DNA of 10,866 nucleotides. Origin: Bacteroidia bacterium. Its GTDB lineage: Bacteria; Bacteroidota; Bacteroidia; NS11-12g; UBA955. Positions 1-5,847 of this stretch are shown piece by piece; the first letter of the stretch is position 1, and every line of letters begins with the position of its first letter. The stretch lies in the NCBI GenBank assembly GCA_020848595.1, contig JADLHV010000237.1, forward strand, positions 1 through 10,866. The letters are read 5' to 3'. The translations under genes were made by a program, and so were the position numbers. The notes under the pieces were generated by a model. That model was not told where the DNA came from. It ran no database searches and worked only from the letters and a program-made list of their open reading frames with translations.

Positions 1-144
1 AGAGCATATTTGCTTTTTGAAGGTAAATTATTAAAACAAGGAACTGCTGAAGAATTAGCAGAAGATGAAATGGTTAGAAAAGTTTACTTAGGTAAAAATT
101 TCATTTTAAGAAGAGCTTTGTCACCAAATATTCCAGAAGATTGA
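1..144 (+). CDS. lptB: LptB-like ABC transporter ATP-binding protein, C-terminal fragment (5' end outside window)
   Basis: Frame 1 is open from the first base to TGA at 142-144 and encodes the last 47 residues of a protein. The fragment reads as the end of an ABC ATPase: the usual 'LLFEGKLLKQG' strand (the cytoplasmic ATPase 'G.....G' region after the H-loop), an acidic helix containing EELAEDE, then VRKVYLGKNF. The VYLG.(D/N)F ending is characteristic of LptB, the cytoplasmic ATPase that, with LptFG, extracts lipopolysaccharide from the inner membrane and drives it towards the outer membrane. The Walker A, Q-loop, signature and Walker B motifs lie upstream of the window, so the identification rests on the tail only. 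Its stop codon overlaps the TTG start of pth by 4 nt (TTGA), implying co-translation. Another ABC ATPase of the same group, such as a LivF/LivG-like protein, is the alternative but fits the tail less well. Confidence 0.8.
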   Translation, partial: RAYLLFEGKLLKQGTAEELAEDEMVRKVYLGKNFILRRALSPNIPED

Positions 145-701
145 ATTACCTGATTATAGGACTCGGCAATGTAGGATCGCAATACGACCAAACCCGACAC
201 AATATTGGGTTCGAAATATTGGATTCCCTAGCAAAAGAATTAGATACACAATTTACCCTGAGTAAACATGCTATGATTGCTGAGGCTCGTGTTAAAAACA
301 AAACCTTTCTCATGATAAAGCCTACTACTTTTATGAATCTTAGCGGGAAGGCTGTTCAACACTATTTGCAACTTACAAAAACCCCTTTAGAAAATATCTT
401 AGTAATCACCGATGATTTAGCTTTAGATACCGGTATGATTCGAATTCGCTCAAAAGGCAGTCACGGCGGACATAATGGTTTGCGCAATATTGAAGAAACA
501 TTAAATACGCAACAATATCCTCGAATGCGTTTTGGAATTGGCAATCATTTTGATAAACACAGACAAGTGGATTTTGTTCTTGGCAAATGGAAAGCAGATG
601 AAATGCCCATTATCCAAGAAAAAATTCAAAAAGCTAGTGATGCAATAAAATCTTTTATGTTGGAAGGTATTGGACAAGCAATGACAAAATTTAATGGGTA
701 A
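141..701 (+). CDS. pth: Peptidyl-tRNA hydrolase
   Basis: The product is a 186-residue cytoplasmic esterase of the bacterial Pth family. It cleaves the ester bond of peptidyl-tRNAs that drop off ribosomes and so recycles tRNA. Visible family features in order are GLGN (7-10) with N10, TRHNIGF with the catalytic H20, TTFMNLSG (62-69) with N66, the DD at 91-92 matching the active-site Asp, and the glycine-rich SHGGHNGL (107-114) with N112. The length fits the family (about 185-195). The start is TTG at 141. It places M1 exactly where Pth proteins begin (M.YLI.GLGN), and no ATG lies in frame between the upstream stop and the conserved core, so I trust it. The start overlaps the lptB stop by 4 nt, and the stop overlaps the next gene's ATG by 8 nt, so translation is probably coupled on both sides. 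All catalytic residues are present. Confidence 0.96.
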   Translation: MNYLIIGLGNVGSQYDQTRHNIGFEILDSLAKELDTQFTLSKHAMIAEARVKNKTFLMIKPTTFMNLSGKAVQHYLQLTKTPLENILVITDDLALDTGMIRIRSKGSHGGHNGLRNIEETLNTQQYPRMRFGIGNHFDKHRQVDFVLGKWKADEMPIIQEKIQKASDAIKSFMLEGIGQAMTKFNG

Positions 702-1101
702 TATTCAATACGAACATCAACTAGAATTTAAAGTAAGAGATTACGAACTCGATTTACAAGGCATCGTCAATAATTCTACCTACATGAATTATTTAGAACA
801 TGCTAGACACGAATATTTAGATTCGAAAGGCGTTAATTTTCAACAATTACATATAGAAGGTTATGATGCAGTTGTTGTAAGAGCCGAAATAGACTATAAA
901 AAATCATTGGTAAGTGGCGATATATTTATTGTTAAAACCGGTGTAGAAAGAGAAGGTCGATTAAAATTAATATTTAATCAACAAATTGTTCGAGTGCAAG
1001 ATGAAGTTATACTCTTAAATGCCAAAATTACAACGGCATGTATTCACAAAAATCGTCCTATCGAACCTCTAATGATTCTTGAAAAATTGAGTTTAATATA
1101 A
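694..1101 (+). CDS. Hotdog-fold acyl-CoA thioesterase (4HBT / YbgC-like)
   Basis: This is a 135-residue protein of the 4-hydroxybenzoyl-CoA thioesterase superfamily, which hydrolyses acyl-CoA thioesters in the cytoplasm as dimers or tetramers. The diagnostic block is at residues 14-42: VRDYELDLQGIVNN followed by YMNYLEHAR. D20 aligns with the catalytic Asp of 4HBT/YbgC enzymes (pattern D..G.V....Y..Y.E..R), and the long central helix of the hotdog follows. The rest alternates short strands, as expected, and the length (130-140) is typical. No signal peptide or membrane segment is seen. ATG 694 lies inside the end of pth (8-nt overlap), and the next in-frame Met is at residue 31, inside the conserved core, so this start is well supported. 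The physiological substrate cannot be read from the sequence. Short- or medium-chain acyl-CoA hydrolysis in lipid or envelope metabolism is only a family-level guess. I leave the gene symbol blank because orthology to E. coli YbgC is not shown. Confidence 0.85.
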   Translation: MGNIQYEHQLEFKVRDYELDLQGIVNNSTYMNYLEHARHEYLDSKGVNFQQLHIEGYDAVVVRAEIDYKKSLVSGDIFIVKTGVEREGRLKLIFNQQIVRVQDEVILLNAKITTACIHKNRPIEPLMILEKLSLI

Positions 1102-1172
1102 AAATAACTCAAGCTCAGGTTTAAACAGCCTGCACACTAACAATTTTACAGTATAGGACACATGTTAAAAAA

Positions 1173-1194
1173 TCTGAAAATAAATTCATTCAGA
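1173..1194. repeat. Imperfectly placed inverted repeat, 6-bp arms, upstream of nuoA
   Basis: TCTGAA (1173-1178) and TTCAGA (1189-1194) are perfect inverted copies separated by 10 nt. The element lies about 25 nt upstream of the candidate nuoA -7 box, in the only sizeable non-coding gap of the window. It could be an operator half-site pair or a weak RNA hairpin at the end of the upstream transcript. No T-tract follows, so it does not look like an intrinsic terminator. Arms this short arise by chance in AT-rich DNA, so confidence is low. Confidence 0.25.
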
Positions 1195-1218
1195 CAGGCA
1201 TCTTTATTAAATAAAATG

Positions 1219-1226
1219 TAATTTTG
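1219..1226 (+). promoter_or_regulatory. Candidate Bacteroidota-type -7 promoter element for the nuo operon
   Basis: TAATTTTG is a perfect match to the TAnnTTTG -7 consensus recognised by the Bacteroidota primary sigma factor. It sits 29 nt before the nuoA ATG, which would give a leader of roughly 20-25 nt. The matching TTG-type -33 element is not evident at the expected 19-21 nt upstream spacing (about 1195-1200 reads GGCATC). The call therefore rests on one box plus its position at the start of a long co-directional operon. The gap of 154 nt before nuoA contrasts with the overlapping genes before it, which also argues for a new transcript here. Confidence 0.45.
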
Positions 1227-1255
1227 CTCCCATCATAAATAAATAGCGTTTAAAA

Positions 1256-1636
1256 ATGACTTTCCTAATAGCTGAGAACGGCGTTCAAACATATCTTCCG
1301 ATTTTATTCATGTTTATTGCCGCCATGGGTTTTATTGTAACTTCTATGTTGGCTACCCATTATTTGGGACCAAAAAGAAAATCAAAAATTAAAGATGAAG
1401 CATTTGAGTGTGGAATAGAATCGCAGGGTAATGCAAGAACTCCATTTTCGATTAAGTATTTTTTAGTAGCTATTTTGTTTGTGTTATTCGATGTAGAAGT
1501 TATTTTTATGTATCCATGGGCAGTTAATTTTAAAAACCTTGGAGTTTTAGGTTTAATTGAAATGTTTATGTTTATGGGTTTTTTAGTTTTAGGACTACTT
1601 TATATCATTAAAAAAGGGGCATTAAAATGGGAATAA
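1256..1636 (+). CDS. nuoA: NADH-quinone oxidoreductase subunit A
   Basis: This is a small membrane subunit of respiratory complex I (126 residues, normal for NuoA) that packs against NuoH and NuoJ near the quinone cavity. Three hydrophobic helices are visible at about 13-35, 67-90 and 97-118. The cytoplasmic loop between the first two carries the family's ECG motif (E51-C52-G53), the conserved cysteine loop next to the quinone channel. The second helix holds the conserved acidic pair D79 and E81 in LFDVEVIFMYPWA. The C-terminus GALKWE is also typical. ATG 1256 gives a normal N-terminus, and the leader TTTAAAA is A-rich without a Shine-Dalgarno sequence, as is common in Bacteroidota. It is the first gene of the nuo operon and is followed after 43 nt by nuoB. 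Confidence 0.96.
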   Translation: MTFLIAENGVQTYLPILFMFIAAMGFIVTSMLATHYLGPKRKSKIKDEAFECGIESQGNARTPFSIKYFLVAILFVLFDVEVIFMYPWAVNFKNLGVLGLIEMFMFMGFLVLGLLYIIKKGALKWE

Positions 1637-1679
1637 TTAAAACACAAACCCTTTTGAATTGTTTAATAAATAAATTACA

Positions 1680-2228
1680 ATGAGTACAATTGACATTAAA
1701 CCAGAAAATAAACCAGAAGGCTTAGAAGGTGCAGGCTTTTTTGCTACTTCATTGGAAAAAGTCGTTGGATTAGCACGTGCTAACTCGCTATGGCCTTTGC
1801 CTTTTGCTACTTCTTGCTGTGGTATTGAATTCATGGCAACAATGGCATCCCATTATGATTTATCGCGTTTTGGCTCAGAACGTTTGAGTTTCTCTCCTCG
1901 TCAAGCTGATTTGTTGATGGTAATGGGTACAATTTCAAAAAAACTAGCCCCGGTTTTAAGACAAGTTTACGAACAAATGGCCGAACCAAAATGGGTGCTT
2001 TCTATGGGTGCATGTGCTAGCAGTGGCGGCATTTTTGATACTTATAGTGTATTGCAAGGTATCGATAGGGTCATTCCTGTTGATGTTTACATACCTGGTT
2101 GCCCACCTCGCCCTGAACAAGTTTTAGATGGAATTCTAAAAATTCAAGAACTGTCTAAGTCAGAAGGTTTACGCATGAGAAACTCTCCAGAATATAAAGC
2201 AAAATTGGCTCTTTATGGTATCGAATGA
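1680..2228 (+). CDS. nuoB: NADH-quinone oxidoreductase subunit B (N2 cluster)
   Basis: This is a peripheral-arm subunit of complex I that holds Fe-S cluster N2, the last cluster in the chain and the direct electron donor to quinone. All four ligands are visible: the tandem C46-C47 (SCCGIEF), C112 (GACASSGG) and C141 (PGCPPRPE). The adjacent-cysteine pair is diagnostic for the family. R64 and the SERLSFSPRQAD block (66-77) match the conserved region near the quinone site. At 182 residues it is of ordinary length, and the acidic N-terminal tail of about 20 residues is variable in the family. ATG 1680 follows the AT-rich spacer TAAATTACA with no clear Shine-Dalgarno sequence. The gene ends in TGA at 2226-2228, touching nuoC, so the two are probably translated together; their products dock side by side with NuoD. 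Confidence 0.97.
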   Translation: MSTIDIKPENKPEGLEGAGFFATSLEKVVGLARANSLWPLPFATSCCGIEFMATMASHYDLSRFGSERLSFSPRQADLLMVMGTISKKLAPVLRQVYEQMAEPKWVLSMGACASSGGIFDTYSVLQGIDRVIPVDVYIPGCPPRPEQVLDGILKIQELSKSEGLRMRNSPEYKAKLALYGIE

Positions 2229-2229
2229 G

Positions 2230-2736
2230 ATGACACTACAATTAAAAGAAAAGGTCGAAAACCTTATTAATGCAAAATTTCCTAATGCTTTAATTAGTAC
2301 TTCTCTGGAATACGATTTTCCAGTTTTTGAACTTGATAAATCGCAATTTCTTGAAGTAATGACTTTTCTGAAAAACGACTCACAAGCAAATTTCGGATTT
2401 CTTACAACTCTTTGTGGACTGCATTTTCCAGAGAATGGCGATAAGGAATTTGGTATGATGTATCAATTACATAATCTTAATAGCAATGAGCGCATTCGTA
2501 TCAAGGTGTTTATGCCAAAAGAGGATATGAAAATTAATAGCCTAACACAATTGTGGCCCACTGCCAATTGGATGGAAAGACAAGAATATGATTTCTTTGG
2601 GTTTAAATTTATTGGACACCCTAATTTAGTACGTATACTCAATATGGATGAAATGAATTATTTCCCAATGCGCAAAGAATATCCTTTAGAAGACGGTTCA
2701 AGAGACGATAAAAACGATAAAATGTTCGGTAGATAA
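2230..2736 (+). CDS. nuoC: NADH-quinone oxidoreductase subunit C (30 kDa-type)
   Basis: NuoC is a hydrophilic subunit of the complex I connecting (Q) module. It binds no cofactor and scaffolds NuoB, NuoD and NuoI. The family signature is clear near the C-terminus: MERQEYDFFGF (115-125), GHPNLVRIL (129-137), then D140 and MRKEYPL (147-153). The N-terminal half is an alpha-beta domain with low conservation. I choose ATG 2230, which gives 168 residues and begins one base after the nuoB TGA. An in-frame ATG at 2215 would add five residues (MVSNE) and overlap nuoB by 14 nt; neither start has a Shine-Dalgarno sequence. The gene is not fused to nuoD, unlike E. coli and several anaerobic Bacteroidota. 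The short tail after the signature (GSRDDKNDKMFGR) is typical of this clade. Confidence 0.94.
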   Translation: MTLQLKEKVENLINAKFPNALISTSLEYDFPVFELDKSQFLEVMTFLKNDSQANFGFLTTLCGLHFPENGDKEFGMMYQLHNLNSNERIRIKVFMPKEDMKINSLTQLWPTANWMERQEYDFFGFKFIGHPNLVRILNMDEMNYFPMRKEYPLEDGSRDDKNDKMFGR

Positions 2737-2748
2737 GACGTACTTAAG

Positions 2749-3954
2749 ATGAACAAACAAGAAGAATTTAATCAGACATCTAATTCAGAGAAAGTCTATA
2801 ATATAATTAACCTCGGTCCTACTCACCCTGCTACCCATGGTATATTTCAAAATATCCTTAAAATGGATGGTGAAATTATTATGGAAGCTGAACCTACTGT
2901 TGGGTATATTCATAGAGCTTTTGAAAAGCTAGCCGAACACCGACCTTATAATCAAGTTACTCCGATTACAGACCGACTTAATTATTGCTCCTCTCCTATC
3001 AATAATATGGGTTGGCATATGACAGTTGAGAAACTTATTGGTTGCGAAGTGCCCAAAAGAGCTCAATACATGAGGGTAATTATCATGGAATTATCGCGTA
3101 TCTCTGATCACGTTATCTGTACAACTATTATTGGTCAAGATACTGGAGCAACTACTGGTTTTCTATATTTCTTTCAAATGCGTGAAAAGATTTATGAGAT
3201 ATTTGAAGAGATTTGTGGTGCTCGTTTAACGACTAATATTGGACGTATTGGTGGAATGGAACGCGACTTTAATGAAACAGTTTGGAAGAAATTAGATATC
3301 TTCTTAAAAGAGTTTCCTGAATTCTTAAGTGAATTCCAAAGATTAATTGAACGCAATAGAATCTTCATGGATCGTACAATAGATTGCGGTCCTATCTCGG
3401 CTGAAAAAGCTTTAGCTTATGGATTTACTGGTCCAAATTTAAGAGCAGCAGGTGTCGATTACGATGTTCGTGTCGCTATGCCGTATTCGAGCTATGAAGA
3501 TTTTGAATTTAAAATTCCTATTGGACAAAATGGCGATACTTATGATCGATTTATGGTGCGTATCGAAGAAATGTGGGAAAGCATTAGTATCATAAAACAA
3601 GCAATCGAAAAAATGCCAGAAGGTCCTATCCATGCAGATGTTCCAGAATTTTATCTACCTGATAAAGAAGATGTTTACAGTAAAATGGAAGCGCTTATTT
3701 ATCATTTTAAAATTGTAATGGGTGAAACTGATGTTCCTAAAGGTGAAGTCTACCATTCGGTTGAAGGTGGTAACGGCGAATTAGGATTTTATTTGGTAAG
3801 TGACGGTGGTAGAACCCCATTTAGATTGCATTTTAGAAGACCTTGTTTTATCTATTATCAAGCTTACCCAGAAATGATTGTTAATGGTTTATTAAGTGAT
3901 GCTATTTTAACCTTAAGTAGCTTAAACGTTATAGCAGGAGAACTCGACGCATAA
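2749..3954 (+). CDS. nuoD: NADH-quinone oxidoreductase subunit D (49 kDa-type)
   Basis: This 401-residue Q-module subunit is related to the large subunit of NiFe hydrogenases. It forms the quinone-binding pocket together with NuoB and NuoH. The N-terminal NLGPTHPATHG (21-31) contains H30, and DRLNYCSS contains Y79. These correspond to the Thermus Nqo4 His38 and Tyr87 that hydrogen-bond the quinone headgroup. GYIHRAFEK, EHRPYNQ and the GRIGGMERDF block follow, and the C-terminus has GELGFYLVSDGG and PYRLHFRRP-like RTPFRLHFRRP, ending on the conserved buried 'GELDA' (family: GE.D.). Nickel-binding cysteines of the hydrogenases are absent, as expected for complex I. The start at ATG 2749 follows nuoC after 12 nt, with TTAAG just upstream. 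Length and order are normal and no damage is visible. Confidence 0.97.
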   Translation: MNKQEEFNQTSNSEKVYNIINLGPTHPATHGIFQNILKMDGEIIMEAEPTVGYIHRAFEKLAEHRPYNQVTPITDRLNYCSSPINNMGWHMTVEKLIGCEVPKRAQYMRVIIMELSRISDHVICTTIIGQDTGATTGFLYFFQMREKIYEIFEEICGARLTTNIGRIGGMERDFNETVWKKLDIFLKEFPEFLSEFQRLIERNRIFMDRTIDCGPISAEKALAYGFTGPNLRAAGVDYDVRVAMPYSSYEDFEFKIPIGQNGDTYDRFMVRIEEMWESISIIKQAIEKMPEGPIHADVPEFYLPDKEDVYSKMEALIYHFKIVMGETDVPKGEVYHSVEGGNGELGFYLVSDGGRTPFRLHFRRPCFIYYQAYPEMIVNGLLSDAILTLSSLNVIAGELDA

Positions 3955-3964
3955 AAGAAAAGTA

Positions 3965-4489
3965 ATGATGACAAACACCCAAGATATTCAATTCAGTAAA
4001 GAAGCGATGGAAAAGGTCCAAAAGATCATAAGTCGTTATCCTTCTGATAGAAAAAAATCAGCTCTTATCCCAATTCTACATATTGCACAAGCTGAATTTG
4101 ATGGATGGTTAAGTCCACAAACCATGGATTATGTTGCTTCAATTTTAAACATTCAATCTATAGAAGTCTATGAAGTAGCTTCTTTTTACTCGATGTTTAA
4201 TCTCGAACCCGTTGGTAATTGCCTCATAGAAGTTTGCCGTACTAGTAGTTGCTGGCTATGTGGTGCCGAAGATATTATAGACCATATTGAAAATAAATTG
4301 GGCATATCTGTAGGTGAAACAACGCCTGATGGTATGTTTACTTTAAAAGCAGTAGAATGTCTAGGAAGTTGTGGTACTGCACCTATGATGCAAGTTGGAG
4401 CAGATTATCACGAAAATTTAACTATCGAAAAGGTCGACAACTTATTTGACCAATTTAGAAACGAAAACAAAAAGAGCAGATATTGTTAG
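3965..4489 (+). CDS. nuoE: NADH-quinone oxidoreductase subunit E (24 kDa-type, N1a cluster)
   Basis: This is a thioredoxin-like [2Fe-2S] subunit of the NADH-oxidising module. It holds N1a, a side cluster next to the FMN of NuoF. The ligands are C91 and C96 (C-x4-C, VCRTSSC) and C132 and C136 (C-x3-C, ECLGSCGTAP). The N-terminal helical bundle with ALIPILHIAQ and the VYEVASFYSMF segment is typical. The length of 174 is normal. Start choice is between adjacent ATGs at 3965 and 3968, a one-residue difference; AGAAAAG upstream may help ribosome binding. There is an extra cysteine, C99 (C96-W-L-C99), just after the second ligand; this is a small departure from the classical C..A....RG type sequence and is noted as a finding. 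The last codons overlap the region before nuoF, whose ATG starts 2 nt after the TAG. Confidence 0.96.
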   Translation: MMTNTQDIQFSKEAMEKVQKIISRYPSDRKKSALIPILHIAQAEFDGWLSPQTMDYVASILNIQSIEVYEVASFYSMFNLEPVGNCLIEVCRTSSCWLCGAEDIIDHIENKLGISVGETTPDGMFTLKAVECLGSCGTAPMMQVGADYHENLTIEKVDNLFDQFRNENKKSRYC

Positions 4490-4491
4490 GC

Positions 4492-5823
4492 ATGAGCAAA
4501 AAACTCCTTTTAAAGAACGATCATATACCAGGTATTAATACCTTGGCTACCTATAAAGAAAACGGTGGTTACGCAGTACTAACTAATGCACTGAAAAACT
4601 TAAGCCCCGATGCTATAGTTGAAGAAGTTAAAAAATCTGGACTCAGAGGTAGAGGTGGAGCAGGATTTCCAACTGGCATGAAATGGAGCTTCTTAGCTAA
4701 ACCCGAAGGGGTTCCTCGCTATCTTGTTTGTAATGCAGATGAAAGTGAACCTGGTACGTTTAAAGACCGCTACTTAATGGAAAGAATTCCTCACCTTTTG
4801 GTTGAAGGCATGATTCTATCTAGCTTTGCTTTGGGTGCTAATACTTCTTATATTTATATTAGAGGCGAATACTTTTATGTAGCTAATATTTTAGAAAAAG
4901 CTATCGATGAAGCTTATCAAGCTGGTTATCTAGGTAAAAATATTTTAGGAACTGGTTTTAATCTAGATTTATATGTTCAAGTTGGTGCCGGTGCCTATAT
5001 ATGTGGTGAAGAAACTGCTCTGCTAGAAAGTTTAGAAGGTAAAAGAGGTAACCCTCGTATAAAACCTCCATTTCCAGCTGTGGCAGGATTATATGGTTGC
5101 CCTACTGTGGTTAATAACGTTGAAACTATAGCTGCCGTTGTCCCTATTATTGAAATGGGAGGCGAAGAATATGCTAAAATAGGTATCGGAAAAAGTACTG
5201 GAACGAAGTTGATTTCTGCATCTGGTCATATTAATAAACCTGGAGTGTATGAAATAGAACTTGGTTTACCTGTAGAAGAATTTATTTATTCTGAAGAATG
5301 GTGCGGTGGTATAAGAGGTGGACGTAAAATGAAAGCCGTTGTTGCTGGAGGTTCTTCAGTGCCAATTTTACCGACAGAATTGATTTTAAAAACTGTTAAC
5401 GGTGAGCCTCGATTAATGAGTTATGAGAGCTTAGGTGATGGCGGTTTTATAAGTGGAACTATGTTAGGCTCGGGTGGTTTCATTGTTATGGATGAAGAGA
5501 CTTCAATTGTAAAAAATCTCTATACTTTCTCAAGATTCTATCATCATGAAAGCTGCGGTCAGTGCAGTCCGTGTCGCGAAGGCATAGGTTGGATGGAGCG
5601 TATTCTAGAAAAAATACTTGATGGCAGAGGGACTCTAGCAGATATAGATTTACTATGGGACATTCAAAGTAAAATTGAAGGAAAAACTATCTGTCCTTTA
5701 GGAGAAGCAGCAGCATGGCCAGTGGCAGCAGCAATTCGACATTTCAGACCAGAATTTGAAGCCTACGTCACTAACCCTGATAGTATCAAAGATATTAAAC
5801 ACTATTACAGACTGAAAAACTAA
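4492..5823 (+). CDS. nuoF: NADH-quinone oxidoreductase subunit F (51 kDa-type, FMN and N3)
   Basis: NuoF is the NADH-binding catalytic subunit. NADH reduces FMN here, and electrons pass to [4Fe-4S] cluster N3. Motifs in order are the glycine-rich FMN/NADH loop GLRGRGGAGFPTGMKW (50-65), CNADESEPGTFKDR (80-93) with the conserved acidic residues at the NADH site, GAGAYICGEETALLESLEG (165-183), the SLBB-like middle region (about 235-320), and the N3 ligands C355, C358 and C361 (SCGQCSPC) plus C401 (TICPLGE). The length is 443 residues, within the usual 420-450. I start at ATG 4492. An in-frame TTG at 4483 would add three residues (MLG) and overlap nuoE by 7 nt, but the ATG gives the natural MSKKLLLKN beginning. 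The next gene follows after 24 nt. Confidence 0.96.
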   Translation: MSKKLLLKNDHIPGINTLATYKENGGYAVLTNALKNLSPDAIVEEVKKSGLRGRGGAGFPTGMKWSFLAKPEGVPRYLVCNADESEPGTFKDRYLMERIPHLLVEGMILSSFALGANTSYIYIRGEYFYVANILEKAIDEAYQAGYLGKNILGTGFNLDLYVQVGAGAYICGEETALLESLEGKRGNPRIKPPFPAVAGLYGCPTVVNNVETIAAVVPIIEMGGEEYAKIGIGKSTGTKLISASGHINKPGVYEIELGLPVEEFIYSEEWCGGIRGGRKMKAVVAGGSSVPILPTELILKTVNGEPRLMSYESLGDGGFISGTMLGSGGFIVMDEETSIVKNLYTFSRFYHHESCGQCSPCREGIGWMERILEKILDGRGTLADIDLLWDIQSKIEGKTICPLGEAAAWPVAAAIRHFRPEFEAYVTNPDSIKDIKHYYRLKN

Positions 5824-5847
5824 TAAAAATTATTTAACAATTGAACA

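Noticed and set aside
1116..1132. Possible terminator hairpin after the thioesterase gene (CAGGTT / AGCCTG-type arms)
   Set aside because: About six pairs can form, one of them a G-T wobble, but the sequence after it is mixed and only TTTT appears about 10 nt later. It does not meet the pattern of an intrinsic terminator.
1637..1834. Reverse-strand open frame of 65 codons antisense to nuoB
   Set aside because: It mirrors the nuoB coding frame, has no recognisable domain and lies wholly within or beside a strongly supported gene.
3439..3633. Reverse-strand open frame antisense to nuoD
   Set aside because: The translation is low-complexity and rich in His, Phe and Asp, as expected from the complement of a coding region. 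No family is recognisable.
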